A DNA stretch of 64,000 nt from Desulfobacula sp. (lineage in GTDB: Bacteria > Desulfobacterota > Desulfobacteria > Desulfobacterales > Desulfobacteraceae). The position numbers and the translations under genes were made by a program. Below, piece after piece: positions 9,856-18,520 of this stretch. The notes under the pieces are model-generated. The model saw only the letters and a list, made by a program, of their open reading frames with translations. It was not told the DNA's origin and searched no databases. The stretch spans positions 35,028 to 99,027 of the forward strand of contig JAMPXP010000020.1 in assembly GCA_023701135.1 (NCBI GenBank), read 5' to 3'. Position 1 is the stretch's first letter. The number at the start of each line of letters is the position of its first letter.

Positions 9856-9885
9856 TATTCTCTCCTTTCATCAAACCATGAGATC

Positions 9886-10194
9886 TCAGGCTTTTTGTAT
9901 TTTGAACACCGAGTCCAGCTTCAGCGTCAATAAAAGATCGTAAATGGGGGCCGGGACATTGATGATTTCCATTAATCCCCCGCCAATGGCGATGTCCTTG
10001 TAAAATAACAACAATTTGCCGATCCCGGCGCTGCCGATGTGGGTGACGCCGCTAAAATCAAGGACAATGCTTTTCAGCAAGGTCTTATTCAGGGCATGAA
10101 AACCGGCCTTCAGTTTTTCCGCGCCCGGTCCGTCAATCTCTCCTTTAATGGTAATCCTTGCACTGGTTTGACCTTGGTCAACAATCAGTTCCAT
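9886..10194 (-). CDS. STAS-domain anti-sigma factor antagonist (SpoIIAA/RsbV-like)
   Basis: This 102-residue single-domain protein has the SpoIIAA core IVLDFSGVTHIGSAGIGKLLLF at about residues 43-64. The serine in GSAG is the residue normally phosphorylated by an RsbW-type kinase and dephosphorylated by a SpoIIE-type phosphatase. It lies 39 bases after the gene for a protein that carries both of those activities and 30 bases before the chemoreceptor. The three therefore probably form one partner-switching module. Which downstream target it binds (a sigma factor, a cyclase or something else) cannot be read here. Confidence 0.9.
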   Translation of the reverse strand: MELIVDQGQTSARITIKGEIDGPGAEKLKAGFHALNKTLLKSIVLDFSGVTHIGSAGIGKLLLFYKDIAIGGGLMEIINVPAPIYDLLLTLKLDSVFKIQKA

Positions 10195-10233
10195 GGCTCC
10201 TCCTCTGTGATGTGAATGATGGTTGAATCCATT

Positions 10234-13200
10234 TTAATTTTTCCCCCAGATACCGATGCAGGTTGCGGGGTTTTCCATATCAGCCCTGTTATCAAGGCTT
10301 TTCATTTTTTTAAGGGAAATGAGGATATGGTTGCCGGTTCCTTTCCATTCGACATGATCGGAAAAATGGCGAAGGATAAACAGGCCCCGTCCGCTGTCCT
10401 TCTGGATATTTTCCGCTGAAGTCGGGTCCGGCAGGTTACAATAATCAAATCCCGGACCCTGGTCCGTGATCTCAAAAACAAAATCGTTTCGTGAATCAAA
10501 GCAAAGGGTGACGGGTTTGTCAGGGTCCATATGATTGCCGTGTTTCCAGGCATTGATCAGGGCTTCTTCAAGTATCATGAAAGCCCTGCTTTTCATATGC
10601 CGGTAGGCTGTATTTTCCTTTTGATCAAAAACCAGGGTCAGGATCTCCTGAACAAAGCCGGAAACCTCGGTAGCCGTTTTTGGATAAACTATTTTGGTGA
10701 GGGATTGATGCAGGGTTTCAATTTCAATCCCGGCCAGTGTGACATCGTCTGAAGAGGTGTTGACGGATTTTGAATTTCCCTGCTCCGGAAGAACCGTTTC
10801 TCCGCTGATGGCCGAGATGCGCTCCAGCAGAGCGGCCGTCAGGGCAGAGACGGGCATGGTTCTTCCCGTAGCTCCATGAAAATCATCAATGAGGGCCTGG
10901 ACATGAAGCCTGAGTTCATCAGCGGTCATGGCGGTTTTTAAATTCCGGAGGGTCATTTCCGTTAATCCGTCCGTATAGAAAAGGAGCTGATCCTTTTCCT
11001 GGAGCTGGAACCAGGTCGACGCATAGGAGGCATTTTTTAAAAAGGGGATGGGCAGATGATTTTTTTCTTCCCCGGGCCGGGGCATTAATAGAGCCTTGTG
11101 GTTTCTGATCAGGATGAAGGGGGGATGCCCGGCGGTGATATAGCGGAGCATCAGCGAATGATGGTCGATTTCAGCCGTAATGGAGGAAAAGAAATCATCG
11201 GCCTTGAAAAATCCGGATTGGCATAATTCCTGGTTCAGTTTTGTCATCACCTGGTCAAGGGTGGATTCGAGACAGTTGAAAAGAATGGCATTATGAAGAA
11301 GATCGGTATAAATGCTGCGAAGAATGCAATTGACCTCGTGGCCGGACTGGTCTTTCAGGCTGATGACGGTTTTGGGAACCCTATGGTTTGGAAAATGCCG
11401 TATCAGTATGTGGTCTCCTCCTTCTGCATGGCAGGGAACACAGATGATGTCTGCAAAAAGGCGGCGTCCGCCGGGCAGGGTCATGTGCCTTGGCGGGGAA
11501 GGATTCACCAGGTTTAAAATGGATTTTGCCTTGTGGATGTCGACCGCCTGCTGTTCAACGAACCGCTTTATATCGGTCATGTCTGAAAAGCTCTGAACCA
11601 GGTAGGTGCGGCCCTTATGGGTGGCGCGGGCAACGGACAGGCGGATATTGCGCTTTTTCCCTGAAGCAGTGGTCAGGATATAATCCTCTTTTTCAAAGGG
11701 GCTTTCGGACTTCAATACATGGTCAATCCATGGTTTCTCAAGGCTGAAATGGTCCCGGATACTGGATTTCATCAATTCTTCCCTGCTGCACCCGATGAGC
11801 TTCAGGGCATAGGGGTTTGCATCAATGATGAGCGGGCTTTTCTCATCGGTGATGATTACACCGGCCTGGACCGTGGACATGATGGCCCTTAAATACTGCT
11901 CATTTTCTTCTATGGCCCTGGCGGCGTTTTTCCGGTGGGTGATGTCCTTGAAATTTTCAACCACGCCCAGGATTTCTCCGTTGGCGGATTTAAAGGGAGT
12001 GGCCGTCAGCAGAAAAGATCGTTTTTCACCCGAGGCGGTTTCTTTTTCCACATCGATTTCAATATATTCCTCGCCGTTGAGGATGCGTTTGAGGGTACAT
12101 TCCGGAGAAAAACAGAACCGGCCTTTAAAATGCTCATGGCAAAGGGTGTTGACGGCCAGTTGTTTGTCCGTGCCGATCAGTTTTGAAAAGGTCTCATTCA
12201 CCCTTAGAATTTTAAAATCAATACCAATGAGCCTCATCCCGTCCGCCGCCGTATTAAAGATCTGATCCAGTTCCGCATGGGTCAGCATGAGTTTGTCAGT
12301 GACGGCTTCAAGCTCCTGGGTGCGCTCTTTTACCCTGCTTTCCAGGGTTTTATTGAGTTCCGTGATTCTGTTGATATAGGACCCGAAGCTGAAATACAGG
12401 ACGGCGTAGGCAAGGATCACCAGAACCAGGGTCAGGTAGATGGACCGGCTCAGAAAGGAACGGTATCCCGTGATTTCACCGGAAATGTCCTGGGCGATCA
12501 GAAACCAGGCAATGGCGCCGCCCTCGTAGTTCTCCAGGTTGCCAAAGGTAAACACGGCCATGGAACGGCCGTCGACCTGGATTTGCTGAACGGATTCCCG
12601 GGTAAAATCATAGGCGCCGGCCACCTGGTTGAAAAAAGATTCATGTGTGTAGGGATGGATGGAAAAGCCCTGGATATGGATTTCATTTTTGCTGCGTTGC
12701 TGAAAGGGTTTGTTTAAATTTTCATCTTTAACAACCCGGGCGATTTTAATTTTCAGGGCGGTCTCAATCCGGTCCACCACCTCTTCGGCCATGATGCCCA
12801 GCTCAACGGCGCCGACATACTCCCCCTTAAAAAACATGGGTCTCACCACCCGGTAAAACAGCCCGTGCTTTCCGATCTCATATCCGGACAAAGGGTTTTG
12901 GATCTTATGGACCTGCATGATCATGGGTCTGATGGCGGTAAGATCGTCACCGAATTCTTCGGGTTCGTGCATTCTTAAAAAGGAATGGCCGGAAGGCAGA
13001 TGGAAATGCAGATTGGTGTAAAAAGGGTTTTCAGCCTTATAGGCATCGTGAAAAGGGAGGGTAAGAAGATAGAGTTCATCCCGGTTCCGGCCGGCAAAGG
13101 CGGCCTGAATTTTTTCATCCCGGATAAGGACATTCAGGCGCATATCATACATAAGGCGGCTGTTTTTGACGGTCTCATCCATGAGGAAAAGCGTATTTTC

Positions 13201-13326
13201 CATGGTTTTTGCGATATTTTTGTCCATGGTGTCCCGGTAAAGACGGATTCCCCTGAACAGATAAAGCCCTGAAAGGGTCAGGATGATGGCCATGATGGCG
13301 AAAATGGATTTTGTTTTATCGTTCAT
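10234..13326 (-). CDS. Membrane-bound sensor with SpoIIE-type phosphatase and fused RsbW-like ATPase domain
   Basis: The 1030-residue protein is anchored by membrane segments at about 7-29 and 290-318. These flank an extracytoplasmic Cache-like sensor of the double-sensory-domain kind (FYTNLHFHLPSGHSFLR, YRVVRPMFFKGEYVGAVELG). Two PAS domains follow. The first contains the Cys-rich stretch LCHEHFKGRFCFSPEC. A SpoIIE/PP2C phosphatase domain spans about 600-860 (HAEGGD, KDQSGHEV, YITAGHPPF, LLFYTDGLTEM). A HATPase_c domain closes the protein (EEALINAWKHGN, DQGPGFDY, SGRGLFILRHF). Both the phosphatase and the anti-sigma kinase are thus in one chain, and the STAS substrate is the next gene. Phosphatase motifs are looser than usual: Gln-Ser-Gly-His replaces Asp-Val-Ser-Gly-His. 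Confidence 0.88.
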   Translation of the reverse strand: MNDKTKSIFAIMAIILTLSGLYLFRGIRLYRDTMDKNIAKTMENTLFLMDETVKNSRLMYDMRLNVLIRDEKIQAAFAGRNRDELYLLTLPFHDAYKAENPFYTNLHFHLPSGHSFLRMHEPEEFGDDLTAIRPMIMQVHKIQNPLSGYEIGKHGLFYRVVRPMFFKGEYVGAVELGIMAEEVVDRIETALKIKIARVVKDENLNKPFQQRSKNEIHIQGFSIHPYTHESFFNQVAGAYDFTRESVQQIQVDGRSMAVFTFGNLENYEGGAIAWFLIAQDISGEITGYRSFLSRSIYLTLVLVILAYAVLYFSFGSYINRITELNKTLESRVKERTQELEAVTDKLMLTHAELDQIFNTAADGMRLIGIDFKILRVNETFSKLIGTDKQLAVNTLCHEHFKGRFCFSPECTLKRILNGEEYIEIDVEKETASGEKRSFLLTATPFKSANGEILGVVENFKDITHRKNAARAIEENEQYLRAIMSTVQAGVIITDEKSPLIIDANPYALKLIGCSREELMKSSIRDHFSLEKPWIDHVLKSESPFEKEDYILTTASGKKRNIRLSVARATHKGRTYLVQSFSDMTDIKRFVEQQAVDIHKAKSILNLVNPSPPRHMTLPGGRRLFADIICVPCHAEGGDHILIRHFPNHRVPKTVISLKDQSGHEVNCILRSIYTDLLHNAILFNCLESTLDQVMTKLNQELCQSGFFKADDFFSSITAEIDHHSLMLRYITAGHPPFILIRNHKALLMPRPGEEKNHLPIPFLKNASYASTWFQLQEKDQLLFYTDGLTEMTLRNLKTAMTADELRLHVQALIDDFHGATGRTMPVSALTAALLERISAISGETVLPEQGNSKSVNTSSDDVTLAGIEIETLHQSLTKIVYPKTATEVSGFVQEILTLVFDQKENTAYRHMKSRAFMILEEALINAWKHGNHMDPDKPVTLCFDSRNDFVFEITDQGPGFDYCNLPDPTSAENIQKDSGRGLFILRHFSDHVEWKGTGNHILISLKKMKSLDNRADMENPATCIGIWGKN

Positions 13327-13611
13327 CCGGGCGTTTCGTGTCTATACAGGCTAATCCCTGCGGGTTATGGGCCAATGATACGAAAACAATACAAAAACAG
13401 CACTGAGAAAAAGCGAAAAAAGTCTTTTCTTCAGGAAGATTGAAAGAATTTACCAGACCGGGTTTTAAAGGGCAAGGGAAAACCAGAGCCCGCCGGGACA
13501 TATTGAGACATATTCATATTGCACTTGGCAAGAAAGGCGGCAGATGGTATTGCAAAATATGAAACCGGGTAATCATGAGGCAAAGCTGATTCGACCCGGA
13601 TAAGGAGGACC

Positions 13612-14487
13612 ATGGATATCCGGAATTTAAAATTTTTCAGGCATCTTGCCGGGTCTCTGCATTTTGCACGGACCAGCCAGGCCTGTTATATTACGCCCTC
13701 GGCCCTGACCCGGGTCATCCAGCGCCTGGAGTCGGAGCTGGGGCAGGCCCTCTTTACCCGGAGCAACCGGTCCGTGGAACTGACCCCGGCCGGCGAGGCT
13801 TTCAAACAATATGCCGATGATGTGCTCCTGCGGTGGGACCGGCTCCAGGATGAACTGGCCTCGGACACGGTTCTCAAAGGGGAATTGTCCATCTATTGCT
13901 CGGTCACGGCCGCCTACGGCATCCTTCCCGCCATCATGGCCAAATACCGGCGGGCCTTTCCCCAGGTCCGGATCCGCCTTGAAACCGGTGATCCGGCAAA
14001 GGCCCTGACGACGCTTTTTAACCAGGATGCGGACCTGGTGATTGCGGCCCTTCCCGACGCCCTGCCGGAGGATCTGGTGTTTCAGGTCCTGTCCGAAACC
14101 CCCCTGGTGTTTATCGCCCCCCTGAATTATCCTGAAATCATTGTGGAAAGGGAAGGCCGGACAGACTGGGAAAGGACGCCCCTCATCATCCCGGACCGGG
14201 GCCTGAGCCGGGACCGCATCGACCAGTGGTTTGCCAGGGAAAATTTCATCCCCCATATATATTCCGAGGTGGCCGGCAACGAGGCCATCATTGTTATGGT
14301 AAGCCTCGGGTGCGGCCTGGGCCTGGTTCCCCGGATGGTGCTGGAAAAAAGTCCCTTCCTGGACCAGGTGCGGATTCTGGATGAAAGCCCGGAACTGCCG
14401 CCCTTTATCATCGCCCTCTGCACCCGGGAAAAAAATCTGACCAATCCAAGGGTCCAGGCCCTGTGGGAGATTGCCGGCAACCGATGA
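13612..14487 (+). CDS. ilvY: LysR-type transcriptional activator IlvY
   Basis: This 291-residue regulator begins MDIRNLKFFRHLAGSLHFAR with a winged helix-turn-helix (SALTRVIQRLESELGQALF). Its effector domain has the IlvY-like block LSIYCSVTAAYGILPAIM and ends with CGLGLVPRMVLEKSP. The overall pattern matches E. coli IlvY, which binds acetolactate or acetohydroxybutyrate and activates ilvC. AAGGAGG precedes the ATG. In enterobacteria ilvY and ilvC share one divergent promoter region; here the orientation is kept, but four other genes lie between. The 285-bp upstream region contains CATATTGCAC and GTATTGCAAAATATG, which might be operator half-sites. I am confident of the family and fairly confident of the IlvY identity. 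Confidence 0.87.
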   Translation: MDIRNLKFFRHLAGSLHFARTSQACYITPSALTRVIQRLESELGQALFTRSNRSVELTPAGEAFKQYADDVLLRWDRLQDELASDTVLKGELSIYCSVTAAYGILPAIMAKYRRAFPQVRIRLETGDPAKALTTLFNQDADLVIAALPDALPEDLVFQVLSETPLVFIAPLNYPEIIVEREGRTDWERTPLIIPDRGLSRDRIDQWFARENFIPHIYSEVAGNEAIIVMVSLGCGLGLVPRMVLEKSPFLDQVRILDESPELPPFIIALCTREKNLTNPRVQALWEIAGNR

Positions 14488-17015
14488 TGACGCCCCTGCC
14501 CATCGAAGCCCATCTTCCGGAGATCCAAAAGGCCCTGGAAACAGAGCGATGCACCGTGGTTCAGGCCCCGCCCGGGGCCGGCAAGACCACCCGGGTACCC
14601 CTGGCCCTCTTATCCGAACCCTGGCTGAAAGGCAAAAAGATCATCCTGCTGGAGCCCCGGCGCCTGGCCGCCATCACCTGCGCCCGTCATATGGCCTCCC
14701 TCCTGGGAGAAAAGGTGGGGGAGACCGTGGGGTACCGGATCCGCCAGGACCGGAAGATCGGACCCAAAACCCGCATCGAGGTGGTCACCGAAGGGATTTT
14801 CACCCGGAAGATCCAGTCCGACCCCGGTCTTGAGGATACGGGCCTGGTGATTTTCGACGAATTCCATGAACGAAATATCCACAGCGATCTGGGTCTTGCC
14901 CTGTGCCTGGACACCTTTGAGGCCCTGAGAAACGATCTGCGAATCCTGGTCATGTCCGCCACCCTGGATATCAAAGAAGTCTCCGGCCTGATGAACCAGG
15001 CACCCACCATCGTTTCCAAGGGGAAAAGTTTTCCGGTGGAGACCGTTTATTGCCCTCCGGTCAACAAGCTGAAAAAGGCCGTCCCCATTGAAGCGGCCTG
15101 CGAGACCGCCATCGGCCGGGCCATTTCGGAAACCCGGGGGGATATCCTGGTGTTTCTGCCCGGCGCGGGTGAAATTTTAAGGCTGGCGTCCCGCCTTGAG
15201 GCGAGCCTGGGTCCAGGCTTCCGGGTCCTTCCCTTATACGGGGATTTGCCGGCCAGAGACCAGGCCCGGGTCTTTTCCGGTCCGGACCCGGCGGAACGGA
15301 AAATCGTCCTGGCCACTTCCATTGCCGAAACCTCCGTCACCATTGACGGCATCACCGTGGTGGTTGATTCGGGCCTCATGCGGGTGCCGAGGTTTTCCCC
15401 GGGAACCGGGATGACCCGTCTTGAAACCCTCCCCGTATCCAAAGCCTCGGCGGACCAGAGAAGGGGAAGGGCCGGCCGCACGGCTCCCGGAACCTGTTAC
15501 CGCCTCTGGTCCGAATATGACCACGGCCTTTTAAAGCCCTTTACCCGGCCTGAAATTCTGAGTGTGGATCTGACGGCCCTGGCGTTGGAGCTTGCCGCCT
15601 GGGGGGTGAGTGATCCAGGGTCATTGAAATGGCCGGACCCGCCGGACCCGGCCGCCCATGAACAGGCCAAATCCCTTTTGAAGGACCTGGGCGCCCTGGA
15701 TGAAGAAGGCCGGCTCACGGGCCACGGGAAGAAAATGGCGGGTTCGGGCCTTCACCCCAGGCTCGCCCACATGGTCCTCAAGGGGATGGAAAAGGGTGAA
15801 GCCCCCCTTGCCTGCCGCCTGGCCGCCTTTCTCAATGAGCGGGATTTTCTGAGCTTTGACCGCGGGGAAGCTGATCCGGATATGGGCCTGCGCCTCCTGC
15901 TCATGGAGGAGAGCCGGAAGGGAAAATCCCTTGAAAAAGGATGGACCATCCATGGCGGAGTTCTCAAGAGGATACTTGAATCCGAAAAAAAACTCCTGAA
16001 GGATTTTCATATTTCACCGGGCCGGACCCGGCTTGAAAGGGCGGGGGCCCTTCTGGCCCAGGCCTATCCCGACCGCATCGCAAAAAAAAGAAATGACCGG
16101 GTTCATACCTTTTTAACGGCTTCGGGAAAAGGGGCCTTTTTCACCGGCCCCAACAGTGTTTCCCTGCATGACTATATTGTGGCGGTCCATTTGGACGGCA
16201 ACCCCCGCAATGCAAGGGTTTACCTTGCCGTCCCCTTTTCACGGGAGGGCCTGGAGGAGGTGTTTCATGACCGGTTGAAAACAGACCAGGCCCTTTTTTT
16301 TGATCAGAAAACCGGCTCGGTCAAGGCAATGGAACGGATTCTTTTCGGCGCCATTGTGGTGGACGAGCGCTGGGTCAAGGATATGGACCCGGATCAGGCC
16401 TGCCGGGTTCTGATGGAAGAAATCCAAAAGCGAGGCCTCTTCTGCCTGCCCTGGACCCAGAAGCTCAACAGTCTCAGGGACCGGGCCTGCTTTTTAAAAG
16501 CCTCGGGAATTTTCCCGGATCTCCCCGATGTTTCGGACCTGGTTCTTGAGCAAACCCTGGGAACCTGGCTGGCTCCCTTCCTCAGCGGAATTTTGTCCTT
16601 GAAGGAGCTGGAGCGCATGGACCTTGAGGCCGCTTTTTTGTCGCTCCTCTCCTGGGAAACCCAAAAAAAGATCGACACCCGGGCCCCCACCCATATCACC
16701 GTGCCCAGCGGGTCCAGGCTGCCCGTGATTTACCGGGGGGACCACGGCCTCCTGGAGAGCCCGGTGCTGGCTGTCCGGCTCCAGGAAATGTTCGGGTGCA
16801 GGACAACACCAAAAATTGCAGGCCGGGCCCTGACCCTCCATCTTTTGTCCCCTGCCGGGCGGCCCGTCCAGATCACAAAGGATCTGGAAAGCTTCTGGAA
16901 AAACGCCTATGCCGAGGTGAAAAAAGACCTCATGGGCCGGTATCCCAGGCATTTCTGGCCCGACGACCCCTTTCAGGCCCTTCCCACAAACCGGACGAAA
17001 AAAAAGAGGTCCTGA
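14484..17015 (+). CDS. hrpB: ATP-dependent helicase HrpB (DEAH family)
   Basis: This 843-residue SF2 helicase carries APPGAGKTTRVPLALL (Walker A), DEFHERNIHSDLGLALCLD (a DEFH variant of the DEAH box), MSATLD (motif III), TSIAETSVTIDGI (motif V) and QRRGRAGR (motif VI). It is followed by the long HrpB C-terminal domain, which includes the FWPDDPFQALPTNRTKKK end. The start at 14484 overlaps the ilvY stop (ATGATGA), which suggests translational coupling; an upstream start at 14463 would overlap ilvY further and is less likely. HrpB is widespread; its substrate is poorly defined, and the coupling to ilvY need not be functional. Confidence 0.93.
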   Translation: MMTPLPIEAHLPEIQKALETERCTVVQAPPGAGKTTRVPLALLSEPWLKGKKIILLEPRRLAAITCARHMASLLGEKVGETVGYRIRQDRKIGPKTRIEVVTEGIFTRKIQSDPGLEDTGLVIFDEFHERNIHSDLGLALCLDTFEALRNDLRILVMSATLDIKEVSGLMNQAPTIVSKGKSFPVETVYCPPVNKLKKAVPIEAACETAIGRAISETRGDILVFLPGAGEILRLASRLEASLGPGFRVLPLYGDLPARDQARVFSGPDPAERKIVLATSIAETSVTIDGITVVVDSGLMRVPRFSPGTGMTRLETLPVSKASADQRRGRAGRTAPGTCYRLWSEYDHGLLKPFTRPEILSVDLTALALELAAWGVSDPGSLKWPDPPDPAAHEQAKSLLKDLGALDEEGRLTGHGKKMAGSGLHPRLAHMVLKGMEKGEAPLACRLAAFLNERDFLSFDRGEADPDMGLRLLLMEESRKGKSLEKGWTIHGGVLKRILESEKKLLKDFHISPGRTRLERAGALLAQAYPDRIAKKRNDRVHTFLTASGKGAFFTGPNSVSLHDYIVAVHLDGNPRNARVYLAVPFSREGLEEVFHDRLKTDQALFFDQKTGSVKAMERILFGAIVVDERWVKDMDPDQACRVLMEEIQKRGLFCLPWTQKLNSLRDRACFLKASGIFPDLPDVSDLVLEQTLGTWLAPFLSGILSLKELERMDLEAAFLSLLSWETQKKIDTRAPTHITVPSGSRLPVIYRGDHGLLESPVLAVRLQEMFGCRTTPKIAGRALTLHLLSPAGRPVQITKDLESFWKNAYAEVKKDLMGRYPRHFWPDDPFQALPTNRTKKKRS

Positions 17016-17086
17016 TACAGGAGAAAGTTTTCTTGCCCTGTACCGTTAAACAGGTTAAAAAGATAAAAAAACAGAGAAAGGAACAA

Positions 17087-17647
17087 ATGGAGGTTTTCAA
17101 AAAAAGCGGATCAATGGACATTAAATTCTGCACGGCCTGCGGATCTTTAACCGTCCAGAAAATTCCTTTTGAGGATGATCATGTCCGGGCCGTGTGTTCC
17201 GTCTGTGGCCTTGTCCATTATAATAATCCCAAAATGGTGGTGGGCTGTATCCCGGAATGGCAGGACAAGATTTTGCTTTGTAAAAGAAATATCGAACCCA
17301 GGAGCGGCAAATGGACCCTTCCGGCCGGATACCTTGAAAACGGTGAATCCGTCCAGGCGGGAGCCGTTCGGGAAACCCGGGAGGAGGCCCGGGCCGAGGT
17401 GAAAGTCATCAACCCCTATCGATTGTTCAACATCCTCTTTGTGGACCAGATTTATTTCATGTTCAGGGCGGCCATGACGTCGGATCAATTCGGACCCACG
17501 ACGGAAAGCAGTGAGGTCCGGCTTTTTGATGAAAAAGACATCCCCTGGGACGAGATTGCCTTTGAGGTGATCCGGCAAACCCTTGAACATTATTTCGCAG
17601 ACCGGAAAAAAGGACGCTATCCCTTCAGGATTTTTGATCTGGGTTAG
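17087..17647 (+). CDS. Nudix hydrolase with N-terminal zinc ribbon
   Basis: The 186-residue protein starts with a zinc ribbon (CTACGS and CSVCG, two CxxC knuckles near residues 14 and 35). It continues with the Nudix box GYLENGESVQAGAVRETREE, which has the G-x5-E-x7-RE-x2-EE pattern. Such enzymes hydrolyse nucleoside-diphosphate-linked compounds such as NADH, FAD or ADP-ribose with Mg2+. The start at 17087 has AAAGGA a few bases upstream; a second ATG at 17114 is possible. It follows hrpB by 71 bases and converges with the MTHFR-like gene. The substrate cannot be told from the sequence. Confidence 0.9.
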   Translation: MEVFKKSGSMDIKFCTACGSLTVQKIPFEDDHVRAVCSVCGLVHYNNPKMVVGCIPEWQDKILLCKRNIEPRSGKWTLPAGYLENGESVQAGAVRETREEARAEVKVINPYRLFNILFVDQIYFMFRAAMTSDQFGPTTESSEVRLFDEKDIPWDEIAFEVIRQTLEHYFADRKKGRYPFRIFDLG

Positions 17648-17664
17648 GATTCAGGCCTATTTTG

Positions 17665-18489
17665 TCAGAGAATACCCCTTAAAATTTCAAATCGGTCAAA
17701 GGGGGGCATGATACAGGCCCCGGAAAACAATGATTTTGCAAGGTCCAGCATCTGCCGGGCCTGGTCTATCCCGGCCGCTATCGGGTCCTGGGCCGTCTCC
17801 ATCTCTTTTCTCAGGTGTTCAGGAACCGCAATGCCGGCCACCTTGTCATGAAGAAAAACCGCATGCTTATAGGAGAGAAGGGGCAGGATGCCCATGACCA
17901 CTGGGACGTTCAGGTGCTGTGTCGCGCGGCGGATGTTTCGGGCCGTGGTTTCATCATACACCGGCTGGGTCACGATGAACCGGCAGCCGGCCGCCACTTT
18001 TATCTCCAGGCGCTTGGCCTCATATTCCAGGCCGTTGACCTCGGGCCTGAAATCCAGGACCGCTCCGGTGACCAGACCCGAATCCCGGCCCAGGGAAATA
18101 AGGTCATAGACATTTAAATCCCCTACGGTGGAGGTTTTTTCTTCTGAATGGGCAGCCGAAGGATCTCCTGTTACGGCAATGACCGTATCGATTCCCAGGG
18201 CCTTGGCCCCCCAGAGTTCGCTCTGGAGCCCCAGACGGTTATGGTCCCGGACGGTGAAATGAAGGATGGCCCGCCGCCCGGTCGCCTTTTGAATCAGGTG
18301 GGCAAAGACCATGGCGCTCATCCTGGGTTTGGCCACAGGATTGGACGCCGTGCTGAAAGCATGAAAGTTCAGGCCGGCAAGGCCTTGAAGTTTTTCAAGA
18401 AGGGGTCCGGCATCATTGCCCTTGGGCGGCACCACCTCAATGGTGATGATAAATTCGCCGGAATTTGAAAAAAGGGGGGTCATAGTCAT
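17665..18489 (-). CDS. Methylenetetrahydrofolate reductase family protein (MetF-like)
   Basis: The 274-residue protein fits the MTHFR TIM barrel. It shows FIITIEVVPPKG (strand 1 with the catalytic Glu), ILHFTVRDHNR, VIAVTGDP and GCRFIVTQPVYD. These enzymes reduce 5,10-methylene-THF to 5-methyl-THF, and in sulfate reducers they also serve the methyl branch of the Wood-Ljungdahl pathway. It is a little shorter than the typical roughly 290 residues and has TQPVYD where TQ[FL]FFD is usual in enterobacterial MetF, so it is a paralogous subgroup. It is followed upstream on the same strand by an M20 peptidase and a permease. Confidence 0.85.
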   Translation of the reverse strand: MTMTPLFSNSGEFIITIEVVPPKGNDAGPLLEKLQGLAGLNFHAFSTASNPVAKPRMSAMVFAHLIQKATGRRAILHFTVRDHNRLGLQSELWGAKALGIDTVIAVTGDPSAAHSEEKTSTVGDLNVYDLISLGRDSGLVTGAVLDFRPEVNGLEYEAKRLEIKVAAGCRFIVTQPVYDETTARNIRRATQHLNVPVVMGILPLLSYKHAVFLHDKVAGIAVPEHLRKEMETAQDPIAAGIDQARQMLDLAKSLFSGACIMPPFDRFEILRGIL

Positions 18490-18520
18490 TCTCCATTTTA
18501 AAATAAGGGTTCGTCCCGGA

